DNA of 64,000 bases from assembly GCA_015698045.1 (NCBI GenBank), contig BLAL01000049.1, forward strand, positions 248,001-312,000, in the 5' to 3' direction. This DNA comes from Rhizophagus clarus (Eukaryota; Glomeromycota; Glomeromycetes; Glomerales; Glomeraceae). Both the position numbers and the translations under genes were made by a program. Of this stretch, positions 34,166-45,789 are shown one piece after another (the stretch's first letter is position 1; each line of letters opens with the position of its first letter). The notes under the pieces were generated by a model. It saw only the letters and a list, made by a program, of their open reading frames with translations. It was not told the origin of the DNA and did not search any database.

Positions 34166-34998
34166 AACAGATAATCATATGATTTGGTTCAAATTTCAAG
34201 GTATAGCCGTAACAGTTGGGGATTATAACAGTAAAATGATAAATAAAAAAAGGAGTTAAAGGAGTTAAAGGACGAAAAGTAACTGATTATCTTTGATATT
34301 AATGATGTCAGATCATTTCCTGAATGACCGTCAGATATGATTGGTTGTGTGTCATGTGGTGGCTGAATTTTATTTTGTTACACTAATTACATTATTAGAA
34401 AAATGAAACTATGCCGAAACTATATTAAAGTATTAATATATATTATGCCGAAACTATGCCAAAATGCCGAAACTGTTTCGGCATTTTGGCAGTTTCGGAA
34501 GTTTCGGCATTTCGGCATTTTTGGCTGCTTGCCGAAACCTAGTTTCGCCAGTTTCGGCAGTTTCGGCATGCCGAAACTCACTAGTTTCGGCAAGCAACCT
34601 TAGATGGAATACCTGCAGGTAAAAATGTTTTTTAATTTTTTCGTATTATTTCAACGAATATTATACTAATATTCATTTTTTTTCTTTTTATAGGAAAATC
34701 AGCTCCACTGAAACCAGATAAAGTTTCATAGGAGAATAGTCTCAAAAAAAGCGATCATAAAGCTCTATGTAGGTATACCTTAGGCCACCATCAACAGCCT
34801 TCAGTTTTTACTTAAAAAATGTTAACATTCTTTTTCTTTCCATTTTTTTTTTAGAAAATTGGTCTGGCTTTGAACTATAAACGCATTTCTTTGCCACATG
34901 GGTCTTAATAGATAGTGGTTGTAGATGGATGACGGACGGATGGATGGATGAGAATGATAATATATAGATAGATATTAGATAGAATTTTATATGTATAA

Positions 34999-35190
34999 TA
35001 TGTAAGGTTGCTTGCCGAAACTAGGGAGTTTCGGCATGCCGAAATTGCCGAAACTGCCGAAACTAGGTTTCGGCAAGCACCTAAAAATGCCGAAATGCCG
35101 AAACTGCCGAAACTGCCGAAACTGTTTCAGCATTTCGGCGTAGTATATCATATGATATACATATAGTTTCGGCATCTGCGGTTCACAGAT
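34999..35190. repeat. hAT end fragment
   Basis: It starts TAAGGTTGCTTGCCGAAAC and resembles the inverse of 34,400-34,602, the right end of the nearby hAT. It lacks a second terminus. TATCATATGATATA near 35,147 is a palindrome at its far side. Confidence 0.75.
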
Positions 35191-35334
35191 TAGATCCAAA
35201 TCTTTTATTTTTAGGATGCCAGACTGGACTTACACATGAAGCAAGTTGGCAAATAAAGAAACGTTTCTAACGTTTCTTTCTTTTTTCTGTAGGAACGCTG
35301 AACGAAATTACGAACCGGACTTTTGAGTGGAGGT

Positions 35335-37246
35335 TATACTTTTCCGCGAATTAGATGCAGCTGTGCCGAATCCTAATTGATGTAACCGTAATTATTTCGG
35401 CAGAATTTCGATAGCCGCAATGCATTTCGACAGACGTAATGCATTTCGACAGTTGATTGATTATATTAAAAATCATTTTTTTTATTAAATGATTTTTAAA
35501 AAAAAACGTTAAATCGTTTTTTTATTAAACGATTTTTATTAAAACGATTTTTGATCCTTTTTTTTTTTTGCTAAAACGATTTTGAAACTTTTTTTTTTAT
35601 CTTAAAAAAGCGTTTTTTTTAAAATTAAATGCTTAAATCGTTTTAATAAAAAAAAACGATCTAAGTGTTTTAAACTTAAAAAAAACGCTTTTTTAAGCGT
35701 TTTAAACTTAAAAAAACCGCTTTTTTTAACTTAAAAAAAACGCTTAAAAAAACGCCGGAATCATTTTTTTTATTAACGATTTAAAAAAGAAATTAAAATC
35801 GTTTTTTAATTAAACGATATAGAAAAAACGTTAAATCGTTTTTTTTTATTAAAAAATTAAGGGAAAAAAACGTTTTTATTAAACGATTTAGGGGAAAACC
35901 TGCTAAAATCGTTTTTTATTAAACCAATTTTTAAAAACAAACCGTCAAAATCGTCTTTTTTATTTAAACGATTTAAAAAAGACGTTAAAAATCGTTTTTT
36001 TTATAAAAAAACGTTAAACGATTTTAAGAAAATGTTAATAATCGTTTTTTTTATTAAACGATCTAAAAAAGGCGCTCTTTTTTATAAAAAAAAATGGCAA
36101 CCGATAATCGTTTTTTTATTAAAGATTTAAAAAATGTTAAAATCGTTTTTTTTTTATTAAATGATTTAAAAAAGACGTTAAAAATCGTTTTTTTTATCAA
36201 ACGATTTAAAAAAAAAACGTTAAAAATCATTTTTTTTATCAAATGATTTAAAAAAAAAATGTTAAAAATCGTTTTTTTTATCAAACGATTTAAAAAAAAA
36301 ATGTTAAAAATCATTTTTTTTATTAAACGATTTTAAAAAAAAACATTAAAAATCATTTTTTTTTAAATGACAAAAAAAACGTTTTAGACTTGAAAAAAAT
36401 GCTTTTTTTAAGCGTTTAACTTAAAAAAAACTGCTTTTTTAAACGTTTAACTTAAAAAAAAAACGCTTAAAAAAATGCCGGAATCATTTTTTTTATTAAC
36501 GATTTAAAAGAAATTAAAATCGTTTTTTAATTAAACGATTTAGAAAAAACGTTAAATCGTTTTTTTTTATTAAAAAATTTAGGGAAAAAAAACGTTTTTA
36601 TTAAACGATTTAGGGGAAAATCCGCTAAAATCGTTTTTTATTAAAACAATTTTTAAAAACAAAACGTCAAAATCATCTTTTTTATTTAAACGATTTAAAA
36701 AAGACGTTAAAAATCGTTTTTTTTATAAAAAACGTTAAACGATTTTAAAAAAAACGTTAAAAATCATTTTTTTTTTCAAACAGTTAAAAAAAAGTTTTTT
36801 AAACGAATTAAAAAAAAACGTTAAAAGGCATTTTTTTAAATGACTAAAAAAAAAACGTTACAAAACGTTTTTTTTATTAAACGAATTAACGAATTAAAAA
36901 AAAAGTTAAAATCGTTTTTTTATTAAACGATTAATAAGTAATCGTTTATTCCCGTTTTTTTTATTAAAACGATTAATAAGTAATCGTTTTTTTCCGTTTT
37001 TTTTATTAAAACGATTAAAGAGAAATCGTTTTTTTTTTATTAAAACTAATAAACGAGCTGAAGAAGTGTTTTTTTATCGCAATAATCCGATTTCGACATA
37101 ATTTGGCATTTCGGCAAATTACGTCTGTAAAAATACAATACGGCTAATACGGCATTACGTCAAAAAAAAATTCTATGCCGAAATTAATTACGGCGTATTT
37201 TTACAGACGTAATGCCGAAACCGTAATTAATTCGCGGAGAAGTATA
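35335..37246. mobile_element. Non-autonomous TIR element made of palindromes (element M)
   Basis: TATACTTTTCCGCGAATTA and the inverse TAATTCGCGGAGAAGTATA are the ends, flanked by the perfect 8 bp duplication GTGGAGGT (35,327-35,334 and 37,247-37,254). This fits a hAT-type element. Inner flanks have GTAATTATTTCGGCA words at both sides. The interior (about 35,460-37,050) is a tandem array of imperfect palindromes of the form AAATCGTTTTTTTATTAAAC-GATTT. No coding capacity; frames over it are artefacts. Confidence 0.9.
35460..37050. repeat. Array of about 30 short palindromes
   Basis: Units of roughly 45-60 bp each pair AATCGTTTT/AAAACGATT or AAGCGTTTT/AAAACGCTT arms. A larger block (about 35,640-36,000) recurs at about 36,380-36,740, showing a higher-order duplication of about 730 bp. 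Confidence 0.9.
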
Positions 37247-37721
37247 GTGGAGGTATTAATAGGGGATACTTATACACGAACTGGACTTTAGTGAAAGGTA
37301 AATTGGGAAGGGGAGTTTTGAGTTTATTTTTTTTTTAGTAACATTTATTAATGTTACTTTTTTTCTTTTATTGTAGGAGCGCTAGACGTATTACTATATA
37401 CGAACCGGACATTAATGAAAGGTAATGAAGAAGGGGGAGTTTCGTGTTTTTCTTTAGTAACGTTACTAACGTTACTTTTTTTTCTTTTATTGTAGGAACG
37501 CCAGACGTATTGGTATACACGAACCGGTCTTTGAAAAGGTAAATGGAGGAAGATTCGTATTTTTTTAATAATGTTTTTAATGTTAATTTTTTCTTTTCTT
37601 GTAGATATTGCCGGACGAATTATACGAACTGGTCTTTGAGTGAAAGGTAATGAGGAAGTTTCTTTTTATTTGTTTATTTTTTTAGTTACGTTTTAAGAAT
37701 ATTTTTTTCTTTTTCTTGTAG

Positions 37722-37911
37722 GTTCTTACGCGAAACTATGCCGAAACATTATTGATTATTAGTATCAGCTATGCCGAAACTATGGCGAAATGCCGAAATG
37801 CCGAAACAGTTTCGGCAGTTTCGGCAGTTTCGGCATTTTAGCGTTTCAGCGTTTCGGCACTATGTAAGGAGTTTCGACTTTCGGCATTGGGCCAAAGGAG
37901 TTTCGGCAGGC
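37722..37911. repeat. hAT end fragment
   Basis: Its right side GAGTTTCGGCAGGCAACTTT is a hAT terminus. Inside, inverted text matches 30,195-30,400 (CGAAACTCCTTACATAGTGC versus CGAAACTCATACATAGTGCC). The left side GGTTCTTACGCGAAAC is a poor terminus. Confidence 0.65.
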
Positions 37912-38389
37912 AACTTTAATAATATGTAACTATTAATAAAATGTAGCTATAAATAAATGTTAACTATTATTCGGCCTTAAAAAATCTCTAGTTTGACCTA
38001 TTTATCAATAATATTCAGATTATATATAGTAGTCGAATATAGTTTTTTAGGTCGAATAAATATGTAAATGTCCTAATATAGGTCAAATTTTTCTTTCCGA
38101 ATTTGAGACGATTGGCACCTTAAATGCGCCAAAAAAATCGGTCTCAATTTGACATAGGTTAGATCGTCATTCGACCTATATTCGACCTGGTCAAATTTAG
38201 GCCGAATTGTCCTTATTCGACTAGTGCAACAATATGGTATACCTACGAATAATATGGTAATTTATGCCTTGTATCTTTTTTTTAATTGGATAATTATAAT
38301 TAAAGTCATAAATATTACTTTTTAGATAACAAAATATAGATAATAAAAAGGACAAATATTTTTATTAAAGGCAAATTTTCTAATATTAT

Positions 38390-39260
38390 AATTGTCCAGG
38401 GTCTTAATGGTCTTAATACAGATTATTTTAGATATTTTCTGGTCAATCAAAATTAGGCTGACCTTGCACGTGATTTATTTAATATGCATATTATACATGC
38501 ATCTTTTAACCATAGTCTTTTCTATTTATTTTTTATTTTATCTCTTTCTTTTATTTTGTTTTAAGGAATTTTATTCTTCTGTTTAATATTTTTAAATATA
38601 GTATATATTTACATATATTTCCATAATTTATTGCTTTGCAGGTACAAAAGTATTTGTTTATTAATAATACTAATTGCACTTTTACTTATACCATAATACT
38701 AATGATATTATTCATATTTCTTTTATTCTTTTCGCTTATATCTTAATATTCACTGTGTTCTCTTTACTTTTTACCTAAATACTAACAATATACTAACTAT
38801 GTTTCTTTTACTTAATACTAAACAATACAAACTATGTTTCTTTTACTACTTTAATGAATATTAACTTTATTTCTTTTTCTTTATCTTAATACTAATAAAT
38901 ATTAATTTTATTTCTTTTATTTCTTTACCTTAATACTAACGAATACTAACTTTATTTTTTTTATTTCTTTATTTAATACTAACAATAACAATTATATTTC
39001 TTTAATTATTGTCTTAATACTAATAATGTTTCTTTAACTCTTTTATCTTAATACTAATAATATTAATAATGTTACTTTTATCTTTGTATATTTCTTTTTA
39101 TTTGCATCCTTAATGCTAACAATATCAATACTACTAATATTTACTAGAAATATTGATGCTGATAGTTGTTTCTCTACTTTTTACATCTAATTATATTGTT
39201 ACTTTTCTTTTTATGTAATTTATTTAAATATCTGTAATTTTTTTATAATTTAATAAAGTT
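38390..39260 (+). repeat. Promoter-like region plus tandem TACTAAC array
   Basis: CAATCAAAATTAGGCTGACC, CACGTGATT and ATGCATATTATACATGC (38,450-38,510) resemble 23,320-23,390. They are followed by a T/C-rich leader, a TTTGCAG acceptor-like site near 38,641, and about 15 repeats of TTAATACTAACAATACTAAC-TATGTTTCTTTTA type to about 39,150. Exons are not recognisable. It is probably another, simpler form of the intron-exon arrays. No termini were found. Confidence 0.55.
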
Positions 39261-39289
39261 ACTTTTATTTTGAATTATATTTAATGCCC

Positions 39290-39850
39290 AATTATTATAT
39301 AAGCCCAAATATTAAAAATTGCATCATAAATTTTGAAATGATACGAAATATTATGTTAATATTAGAAACTCTACATATCGTAATATTTTAAAATATTTTA
39401 AAAAGTTACAAAATATTATTACTTATGAAAACTTGTGACAAGTCTGAAAACCTACAAAATATTGTGTAAAATTACAGATTATTACAAATCATAATATCGT
39501 AAAATATTACAAATTACAAAATTACAGATAAAATATTATGAAATATTATGCCTAAAAACCTACAAAATATTGTGTAAAATTACGTATTATTACAAACCGT
39601 AAAATTACAAAATACTACAAATTATAAAATTATGAAGATTTACATATCGTAATACTTTAAAATATTTTAGAAAGTTACAAAATATTATACTCACGCAAAC
39701 TTTTGGCAGGTTTGGAAACTTACAAAATATTTTGATGCGTAAACTTATATAACTTTTCACACTATAAAATTTCCTGATGTTAAAAAGAATAACTAGAGAT
39801 ATAATAGTTATGAAATATATCTGTGCCTCTAGTATGAAGAACAAATAAGC
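39290..39850. repeat. Diffuse AT-rich repeats
   Basis: Words such as CTACAAAATATTGTGTAAAA, TTACAAATC and ACATATCGTAATA recur three or four times. I see no gene. Confidence 0.6.
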
Positions 39851-40509
39851 TTTGTTTATTAGTTATTTTTAGAGTTCTGAATGAGTAAGGGTCAATTCAG
39901 GTTACCCGTCAGGTTGACATGAAATATTCAGATTGGGTTATTAAATTCAATACCTGATATCAGGTCAGGTTACAGGTTTGACCTAACCTGATTGACCTGC
40001 TGTTAACCTAAAATTAATTTAATAAAAAAAATTATTATACGAGTTTCAAATAATTTAATAAAAAAAAGTTTCGCGATGTTTTTTAATCAATCTAATGAAA
40101 AAACATTGCAAAATGTTTTTTTGATGTATTTTTAATTAAAAAAAACAGTTCATAACATTTTTTAATTAGTTTAGTGAAAAATGTTGTGAAACATTTTTTC
40201 AATACATCTTTAATAAAAAAATAACTGTTACTTTTTTTAATTAGTTTAGTGAGAAAACATCATGAAACATTTTTTCAGTGTATTTTTACTAATAAAAAAA
40301 CATTTCCAATGTTTTTTTAATTAATTTTATGAAAAAATGTTGTAAAACGTTTTTTCAGTGTATTTTACTAATAAAAAAATGTTTCGCAATATTTTTTTTA
40401 ATTAGCTTTATGAAAAAATGTTGCAAAATATTTTTTCAGTATATTTTTACTGATAAAAAAACGTTTTGCAATATTTTTTTAATTAGCTTATCAAAACGTT
40501 TTTTTAGTA

Positions 40510-40874
40510 TCTATATACTAAAAAAATTTGTGTAAACGTTTAAATTACCTGAATAAATAATTTTAAATTGTATAACCTGTGCCTGATTTAACCTGTTCTT
40601 TGTTAGACATAGATAGTTTGATCAAGTTGTTTAGTCAGAAGGTTCTGTATTACTATGAACAATTTGATTGAATGATTTGATCAGCAGATTCCAGGTTAAT
40701 TACTAATGTACAAAAAAAATTTTATCCCCCATTAGTTGTTAACTGATGTTTACTACTAATTGCTTTTCAGTAATAAGTATAAATAATGTTAACTCATTTT
40801 AGTAACAATAATAATAATTCACAAGAAATCTTTTTTTTTTTTGTAATAGATGGGTTTTTTTTCAATGATATAGG

Positions 40875-40907
<33 letters not shown>

Positions 40908-41857
40908 GATAGAATTTTTAAGAATAAAATGAGGAGAGAAGAATAAGATGAAAGGAAAAATTAAGAATGAGATGGAATAGGGAGTTAAGAACAAAATGAG
41001 ATGGAAAAGGAGTTAAGAACAAAATGAAAGAGGGTTAAGAATGGAATGAAGAGAAGAATGAGATGGAAGGGGAATTAAGAATAAAATGAAGAAGGAGTTA
41101 AGAATGAAATGAAAGGGGAGTCAAGGACGAAATGAAAGAGGGAGTGAAGAATAAAATGGAAGGGGAAGTGATGAATGAAATAGAAGGGGAAGTGATAAAT
41201 AAAATAGAAGAAGAAGTAATGAATGAAGTGGAAGAAGGAGTGAAAATTGAAATGAAAGGGGAGTGATAGAGGAAACAATAAATAAAATGATAAGAATGGA
41301 AGAATAAAATGAAAGGTAAGTGATGAAGAAAAAGAGGTGAGAGAAGAAGTGATAAATGAAATAGCGGGAAGTGATGATTATAATAGAAGAGGATGAAAAA
41401 TGAGATGGAAGGGAAAATTAAGAATGAGATAGAAGAGGGAGTTAAGAAGGAAGTAACAACAAAGTGAAAGAAAAAGCAATAAATAAAATAAAAGGGTAAG
41501 GAAGAATAAAATGAAAAGTAAATGATGAAGAAAAAGAGGTGAAAGAAAGTGATGAATTAAGTACTAGAAAGTGATGACCATAATATAAGGAAATTAGGGA
41601 AGTAAGTAAATAAAATGGAGGGAAATTAACAAACAAAGTGGAAGGCAAAACAAGGTGATGGAATAGAAATAAAATGAGAATAAAGAATAAAATAAAAAAA
41701 TAAAGTTAATGGTAGAATAGGGAGTAGATAGTAAATGAAAGTGAAAACCTAAAAACATATCTTTGCAGCAAGATGAAAAGAATAAAAACGCAAACTTCTC
41801 AAATTTTATTTCTGATTGGCCTCATCAACCCAGTGCAAGGCAACAGGCTACCGCTAG
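40510..41857 (+). mobile_element. Possible Helitron-like insertion
   Basis: It begins TCTATATACTAAAAAA after an A and ends GGCTACCGCTAG before a T, so the target would be A/T with 5' TC and 3' CTAG, as in Helitrons. The host tandem unit resumes exactly after CTAG (TATTTTTACTAATAAAAAA). The stretch before the end, GTGCAAGGCAACAGGC, could be the 3' hairpin region but pairs poorly. Content is non-coding: AACCTG words, a poly-T run near 40,880 and about 800 bp of purine-rich simple sequence. The 5' border could instead be a degenerate host unit. Confidence 0.45.
40910..41760. repeat. Purine-rich simple sequence
   Basis: About 850 bp of GAATGAAATGGAAGGGGAAG-like text with almost no pyrimidine except T. 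Reverse-strand frames in it are artefacts. Confidence 0.9.
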
Positions 41858-42938
41858 TATTTTTACTAATAAAAAAATGTTTCACAACATTTTTTAATTA
41901 ATTTTGTGAAAAAACGTTGCAAAACATTTTTTCAGTATATATTTATTAATAAAAAACGTTTCGCAACATTTTTTAATTAGCTTTATAAAAAAATGTTGCA
42001 AAACATTTTTTCAGTATATTTTTACTAATAAAAAATTGTTTTGCAACATTTTTTTAATTAATTTTGTGAAAAAATGATGTGAAACATTTTTCATGTATAT
42101 TTATTAATAAAGAAATATTTTGCAACATTTTTCCAGTATATTTTATTAATAAAAAAACGTTTTGCAACATTCTTTAATAGAAAATTTAATAAAAAAAACA
42201 TTTTGAAAATGTTTCTTTATTTAAAATATTCATAATAAAATGTTAGGTAATCAGGTTTACCCAGTTACTTGAAGTGACCTGAATACTTTCAGGTCAAATA
42301 GGTCAGGTCAGGTCAGAACAAGTTATCCAACCTGACCTGACCTAAAAAAAATTATTTAGTTTGGATTAACGATATAACCCAACTTGACCTAATCCATTCA
42401 GAACTCTTGTTATTTTGTATACTTTTCAATCTTTTATCTAATAAAATAAGCATTTCTTTTAACTATAAAAAAAATAAAAATAAAAATAGAATTATATTAT
42501 AATTACTTTTACTTTATATAATACTCTAATAAATATTCATTTTAGACATCTACTTATATAATAAAAACTATAATAAATTATTATGATAATCATTCCTCTC
42601 TATAGTGAATCTCAATATAATGAAGAACACTATACAGTCACCACTGGATATAACAAACCTATTTATACCAAAAACTCGTTATACTGAACCAAGTGGATTA
42701 GAACTAAAATTTATAATTAATTACACTGGATATAACAAACTTATATAGTAAATCACCATATATCGCATCTGAACTTGTTTTAATTAACTAAAACATATTA
42801 GTTATATATTTTCTATACTGAACAATCATGTGACTTGAAAATTAATGATAAAAGATGATCTTTTTTTCAGAATACGTTAATACAAATAAACTACTTTGTT
42901 AGAACTCAGAAAATTATACTTCAAAGAACTTTGATATT

Positions 42939-45218
42939 ATGTTAGCAAGGAAAAGAATCATCCTTTCTGCTACGCAAAAATGTGAAATTTGTAAAAAAAA
43001 AGGAAAAAAATCCAAATCTTTCTAATGTTAAACTTGCACAAGAATATAAAATTAGAAAGTCAACTATTACTAATAACTTGAAAGAAAAAGAACGTTAATT
43101 TGCGATTTCAGTAAGTCAAGAAAATATTAAAAAATTTCGTAGTCCAAAGTGGTCTCAACTATAGATGCTACCCAAATTATTTTAAGTAAATCCCAAATTA
43201 ATTTGTACATTTTAACATCCATAATTCCCAAATCCCAAATGTACAAATTACAAAATTTATATATGTAATTTGTAAATTAATTTGGATTTGTACATTTGGG
43301 TTGCCATAATCCCAAATTATTTTGGATTTATAGCCTCAACTTGAAAATCACTTGGATTTTAGGTTGATAATGCACTTAATACTAAGGTTGCTTACCGAAA
43401 CTAAAAAAAAAATTCTGAAAGGTTTCGGCCAATCAAATCCATTCTGAAACTAAAGTCGAAACTATTCTTAATTTTGGCTAAAATTAAAAATCAGCTAAAA
43501 TTACGGTATTAAGTCACATGACATTACACAAACTTCCAAAAAAAGATATTTTGATTTCCAGCAAAATTGGAAATTGTATTATACAATAGTTACATAAAAA
43601 TCTATAAAAGGAAATTTCTATGTCAATCCTTTATTTGGCCAGAATTGATATTAAAGCCAGCTTATAATTTTGGCCAAATTTTGGCATTTTGGTAATAATT
43701 TTCGGCATTATAATTTTGGCAAATTTACTTTTAATTACCTAAACTTTTTGCTACAAAAAAGTTTCGGCCTTAGCCTAAACTACCTAATTTCGGCAGGCAA
43801 CTTTACTTAATACAAGACAAAATATTGATGGTAACATATTAAAAATAAAAGCAAGTTATTTTACCAAACAATTCTCTATTGAAGATTTTTATTATTCAGA
43901 AGGGTGATTAGGTGGGTTTAAAAAACATCATAGTTTACACCAATTTAAGAAGCAAGATGTAGCCGCAAGTACTCCTTCTGCTGAGTCAATAGAAAATGAC
44001 CATCATGCTTTACAATAACTTCTTATACTTTACAATCCTGAGGACATTTGGAATGGAAATGAAACTGGATTGTTTTGGAAAATGAAACCTTCTAGAGTTT
44101 TAGCATACACTCTCATATCAGGTTATAAAAAGGAAAAATCATGCATTATGATATTTTGTATTGCAAATGCAACTGGAATGGAAAAAATGACCCTTACATT
44201 TATCCATCAATACAAGATACCTTATGCTATAAAAAATATTAATTATAAAAATCTTTCTGTTTATTATTTTTGGAACAAAAAACTCTGGATGCAGGTCAGT
44301 ATTTTTAATGAAATTCTTCTTAAACTTAATGAAATAATGAAACAAAAAAACTAGAAAATCATTTTTTTAATAGACAATGCACCAATCCGTATCATTTAGA
44401 TAAAACTCAAGAAAAACTGGATTGCATAGATGGTAAATTTTTTTTACCAAATACCACTACTAAACTTCAACCATGTGATGCCAAAATTATTCATTCATTT
44501 AAGTGTCATTACAAGCATCTCTTTATTTAAAATCGAATTAATGCATATAATGATATGCAGGATGGAATTGTAGAAGGGATTACTGATTATATTATTTTTA
44601 ATGCTCTACAAAATACGACTAATGCATGGTCAATGGTATCATCTCAAACAATTTCACACTGTTGGAAAAAAACAGGCATCCTCCCATCAAATAATGAAGT
44701 GAAAGAAACTTTTGAAGATTTTGATTCAATAATTTCTAATAGGTAATGTTATTTAATATGAATGGATACTATACAAGAGGTTTTTTTTTAGTACACATTT
44801 CTTTTTTAATTTTTTTCTTAGTTTTAAAGAAGAAATCAACAAATTTGATATGCTAATTCCTCAACTTTCAAAAAGTGATCTTAATGCATATGAATATATT
44901 CATATTAAGAATGAAATACCAGAAGGTGGGCTTACTGATAAAGAAATAATTGATACTATATTAAATGCAGATAGGAAAGATGAAGTTATAATAAATAAAA
45001 TTAAATTTACGCCTGTATTGAAGAAAGTTGGTCCAATTGCAGAAGAAAAAACTATAAACAAAACTATAAGATTTTTATATAAATAAGAATTAGAATTTGG
45101 CGAAGTAAATAAAGAATTAAAAATATTAAGAAAATTACATAAAAAAGTTAAGTTACTGATTGTAAAGAATCTTAAACAACTTGATCTTCACCATTTCCAT
45201 AATAATATATTTGAGTAA
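42939..45218 (+). pseudogene. Decayed pogo/CENP-B-like transposase
   Basis: The N-terminus (ATG at 42,939: MLARKRIILSATQKCEICKK) continues after a frame change in a run of A as NLSNVKLAQEYKIRKSTITN, a psq/CENP-B helix-turn-helix. The DDE region follows the MITE: DIWNGNETGLFWKMKPSRVL (first acidic residue D replaced by N), FLIDNAPI (second D kept) and FFLPNTTTKLQPCDAKIIHS (third D kept). The tail (44,555-45,218) includes WSMVSSQTISHCWKKTGILP and an intron near 44,743-44,823. Several frame changes and stops (for example TAA at 45,084) make it non-functional. Confidence 0.8.
43383..43805. mobile_element. 423 bp hAT MITE inside the pogo-like transposase
   Basis: TAAGGTTGCTTACCGAAAC and the inverse GTTTCGGCAGGCAACTTTA-like end are flanked by the perfect octamer CTTAATAC (43,375-43,382 and 43,806-43,813). 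The termini match the intact hAT at 30,195-34,602, so that family could mobilise it. The interior is non-coding with TTTTGGCCAAAATT-like palindromic words. Confidence 0.92.
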
Positions 45219-45789
45219 ATTTCACTATAATAATAATAGTAAATAATAATATAATATAAATAAAAAAAAAATTTACAATTTTATTGGTTAAACATTATAT
45301 ACTAAACTGTTCAGTATATATATATAGTGAACTCATTCTATACCAAAATGAACCTTCTGGAATAGAGGATTTGTTATATTCAGTAGTGATTATATAATAA
45401 ATTATTAATATAAAACAGATATTAATATATGAAAAAACCTTTGATTAACTAAATTTTATTAATTATGAGCTATATACTATTATACGAAATAATATTACAA
45501 AATAGTATATATAAAAATAACTCTTTTTATAATGAATTTTTTTTATAACAATTTTTTTTTCTAATAAAACAAAGATTATTGATATACTAACAGGCTTATG
45601 ATCATTTAATAAAAGGATAATTTTTTTTAAATATACAATATATAAAAGATATAAAATGCTTTTATAAAAAATGTTTAACAAATTGTTTTAATAATATTAA
45701 AATATTAAATTGTGATATTAATTTTATTAGTTTTACATTTGTGCATTAGAGTTAACTTCATTAGTATAATACCTATCTACTATCTATAT

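Larger units (their letters stand above)
30195..34602 (-). mobile_element. Apparently intact hAT transposon (element G)
   Basis: Perfect 19 bp terminal inverted repeats TAAGGTTGCTTGCCGAAAC and the inverse are flanked by the 8 bp duplication GATGGAAT (30,187-30,194 and 34,603-34,610), the hAT hallmark. Subterminal regions are dense in CCGAAACTG/TTTCGGCAT words. The 4,408 bp encode a two-exon transposase and a second small basic protein, both on the reverse strand. Four end-derived relatives without transposase lie nearby (34,999-35,190; 37,722-37,911; 43,383-43,805). Confidence 0.95.
28960..37740 (+). other. Intron-exon array of element B (interrupted)
   Basis: Acceptors lie near 29,084, 29,180, 29,354, 29,432, 29,538, 29,652, 29,812, 29,929, 30,055, 30,168, 34,693, 34,854, 35,213, 35,292, 37,376, 37,496, 37,605 and 37,721. 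Branch motifs in hairpins include GAACGGTTTCTAACAGTTC (29,045) and GAACATTGCTAACGTTTGC (29,890). Early exons are of the GCGATTAGTTCTTCAGATTC type. Late ones are GAACGCTGAACG..., GAGCGCTAGACG..., GAACGCCAGACG..., each running into CGAACCGGACTTT or CGAACCGGTCTTT and a GGTAA donor. The hAT sits inside an exon-like stretch (GATGGAAT duplicated). Confidence 0.78.
28517..38226 (+). mobile_element. CACTA-type element with nested insertions (element B)
   Basis: The left end CACTAGTCGAAAAAGGA and the right end TCCTTATTCGACTAGTG are inverted copies, flanked by CAA on both sides (28,514-28,516 and 38,227-38,229). Subterminal ATTCGACC words are as in element A, in the same orientation. Without the nested hAT (30,195-34,602), the 1.9 kb element (35,335-37,246) and two short hAT-end fragments, about 3 kb remain, close to the size of element A. 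The remainder is a promoter-like region and about 18 intron-exon units. No CACTA transposase was found. Confidence 0.88.
39870..42408. mobile_element. Non-autonomous hAT-like element (element F)
   Basis: The ends TAGAGTTCTGAATG and CATTCAGAACTCTT are inverted copies, flanked by the perfect octamer GTTATTTT (39,862-39,869 and 42,409-42,416). Subterminal zones are dense in CAGGTCAGGT/ACCTGACCTG words on both sides. The interior holds two blocks of a roughly 80 bp tandem unit (40,060-40,560 and 41,858-42,240, AAAACGTTTTGCAATATTTT type) separated by a different insertion. No transposase. Confidence 0.88.
42635..45392 (+). mobile_element. Decayed pogo/Tigger-like transposon (element H)
   Basis: The left end CAGTCACCACTGGATATAAC follows TA. 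The inverse text (read as TAATCACTACTGAATATAAC) ends at 45,392 before TA. A second, better right terminus, TTATATTGAAGTATGACTG before TA, lies at 46,481, so the element may extend that far or two relatives may be fused. CAGT ends with TA targets are typical of pogo-type Tc1/mariner elements. The coding region is broken and is split by a 423 bp MITE. Confidence 0.75.

Noticed and set aside
36063-36314. Frame with repeated FNIFFLNRLIKKT
   Set aside because: It is a direct product of the palindrome array in element M.
40794-41648. Reverse-strand Phe/His-rich frames
   Set aside because: They lie on simple purine-rich sequence and have no domain-like content.
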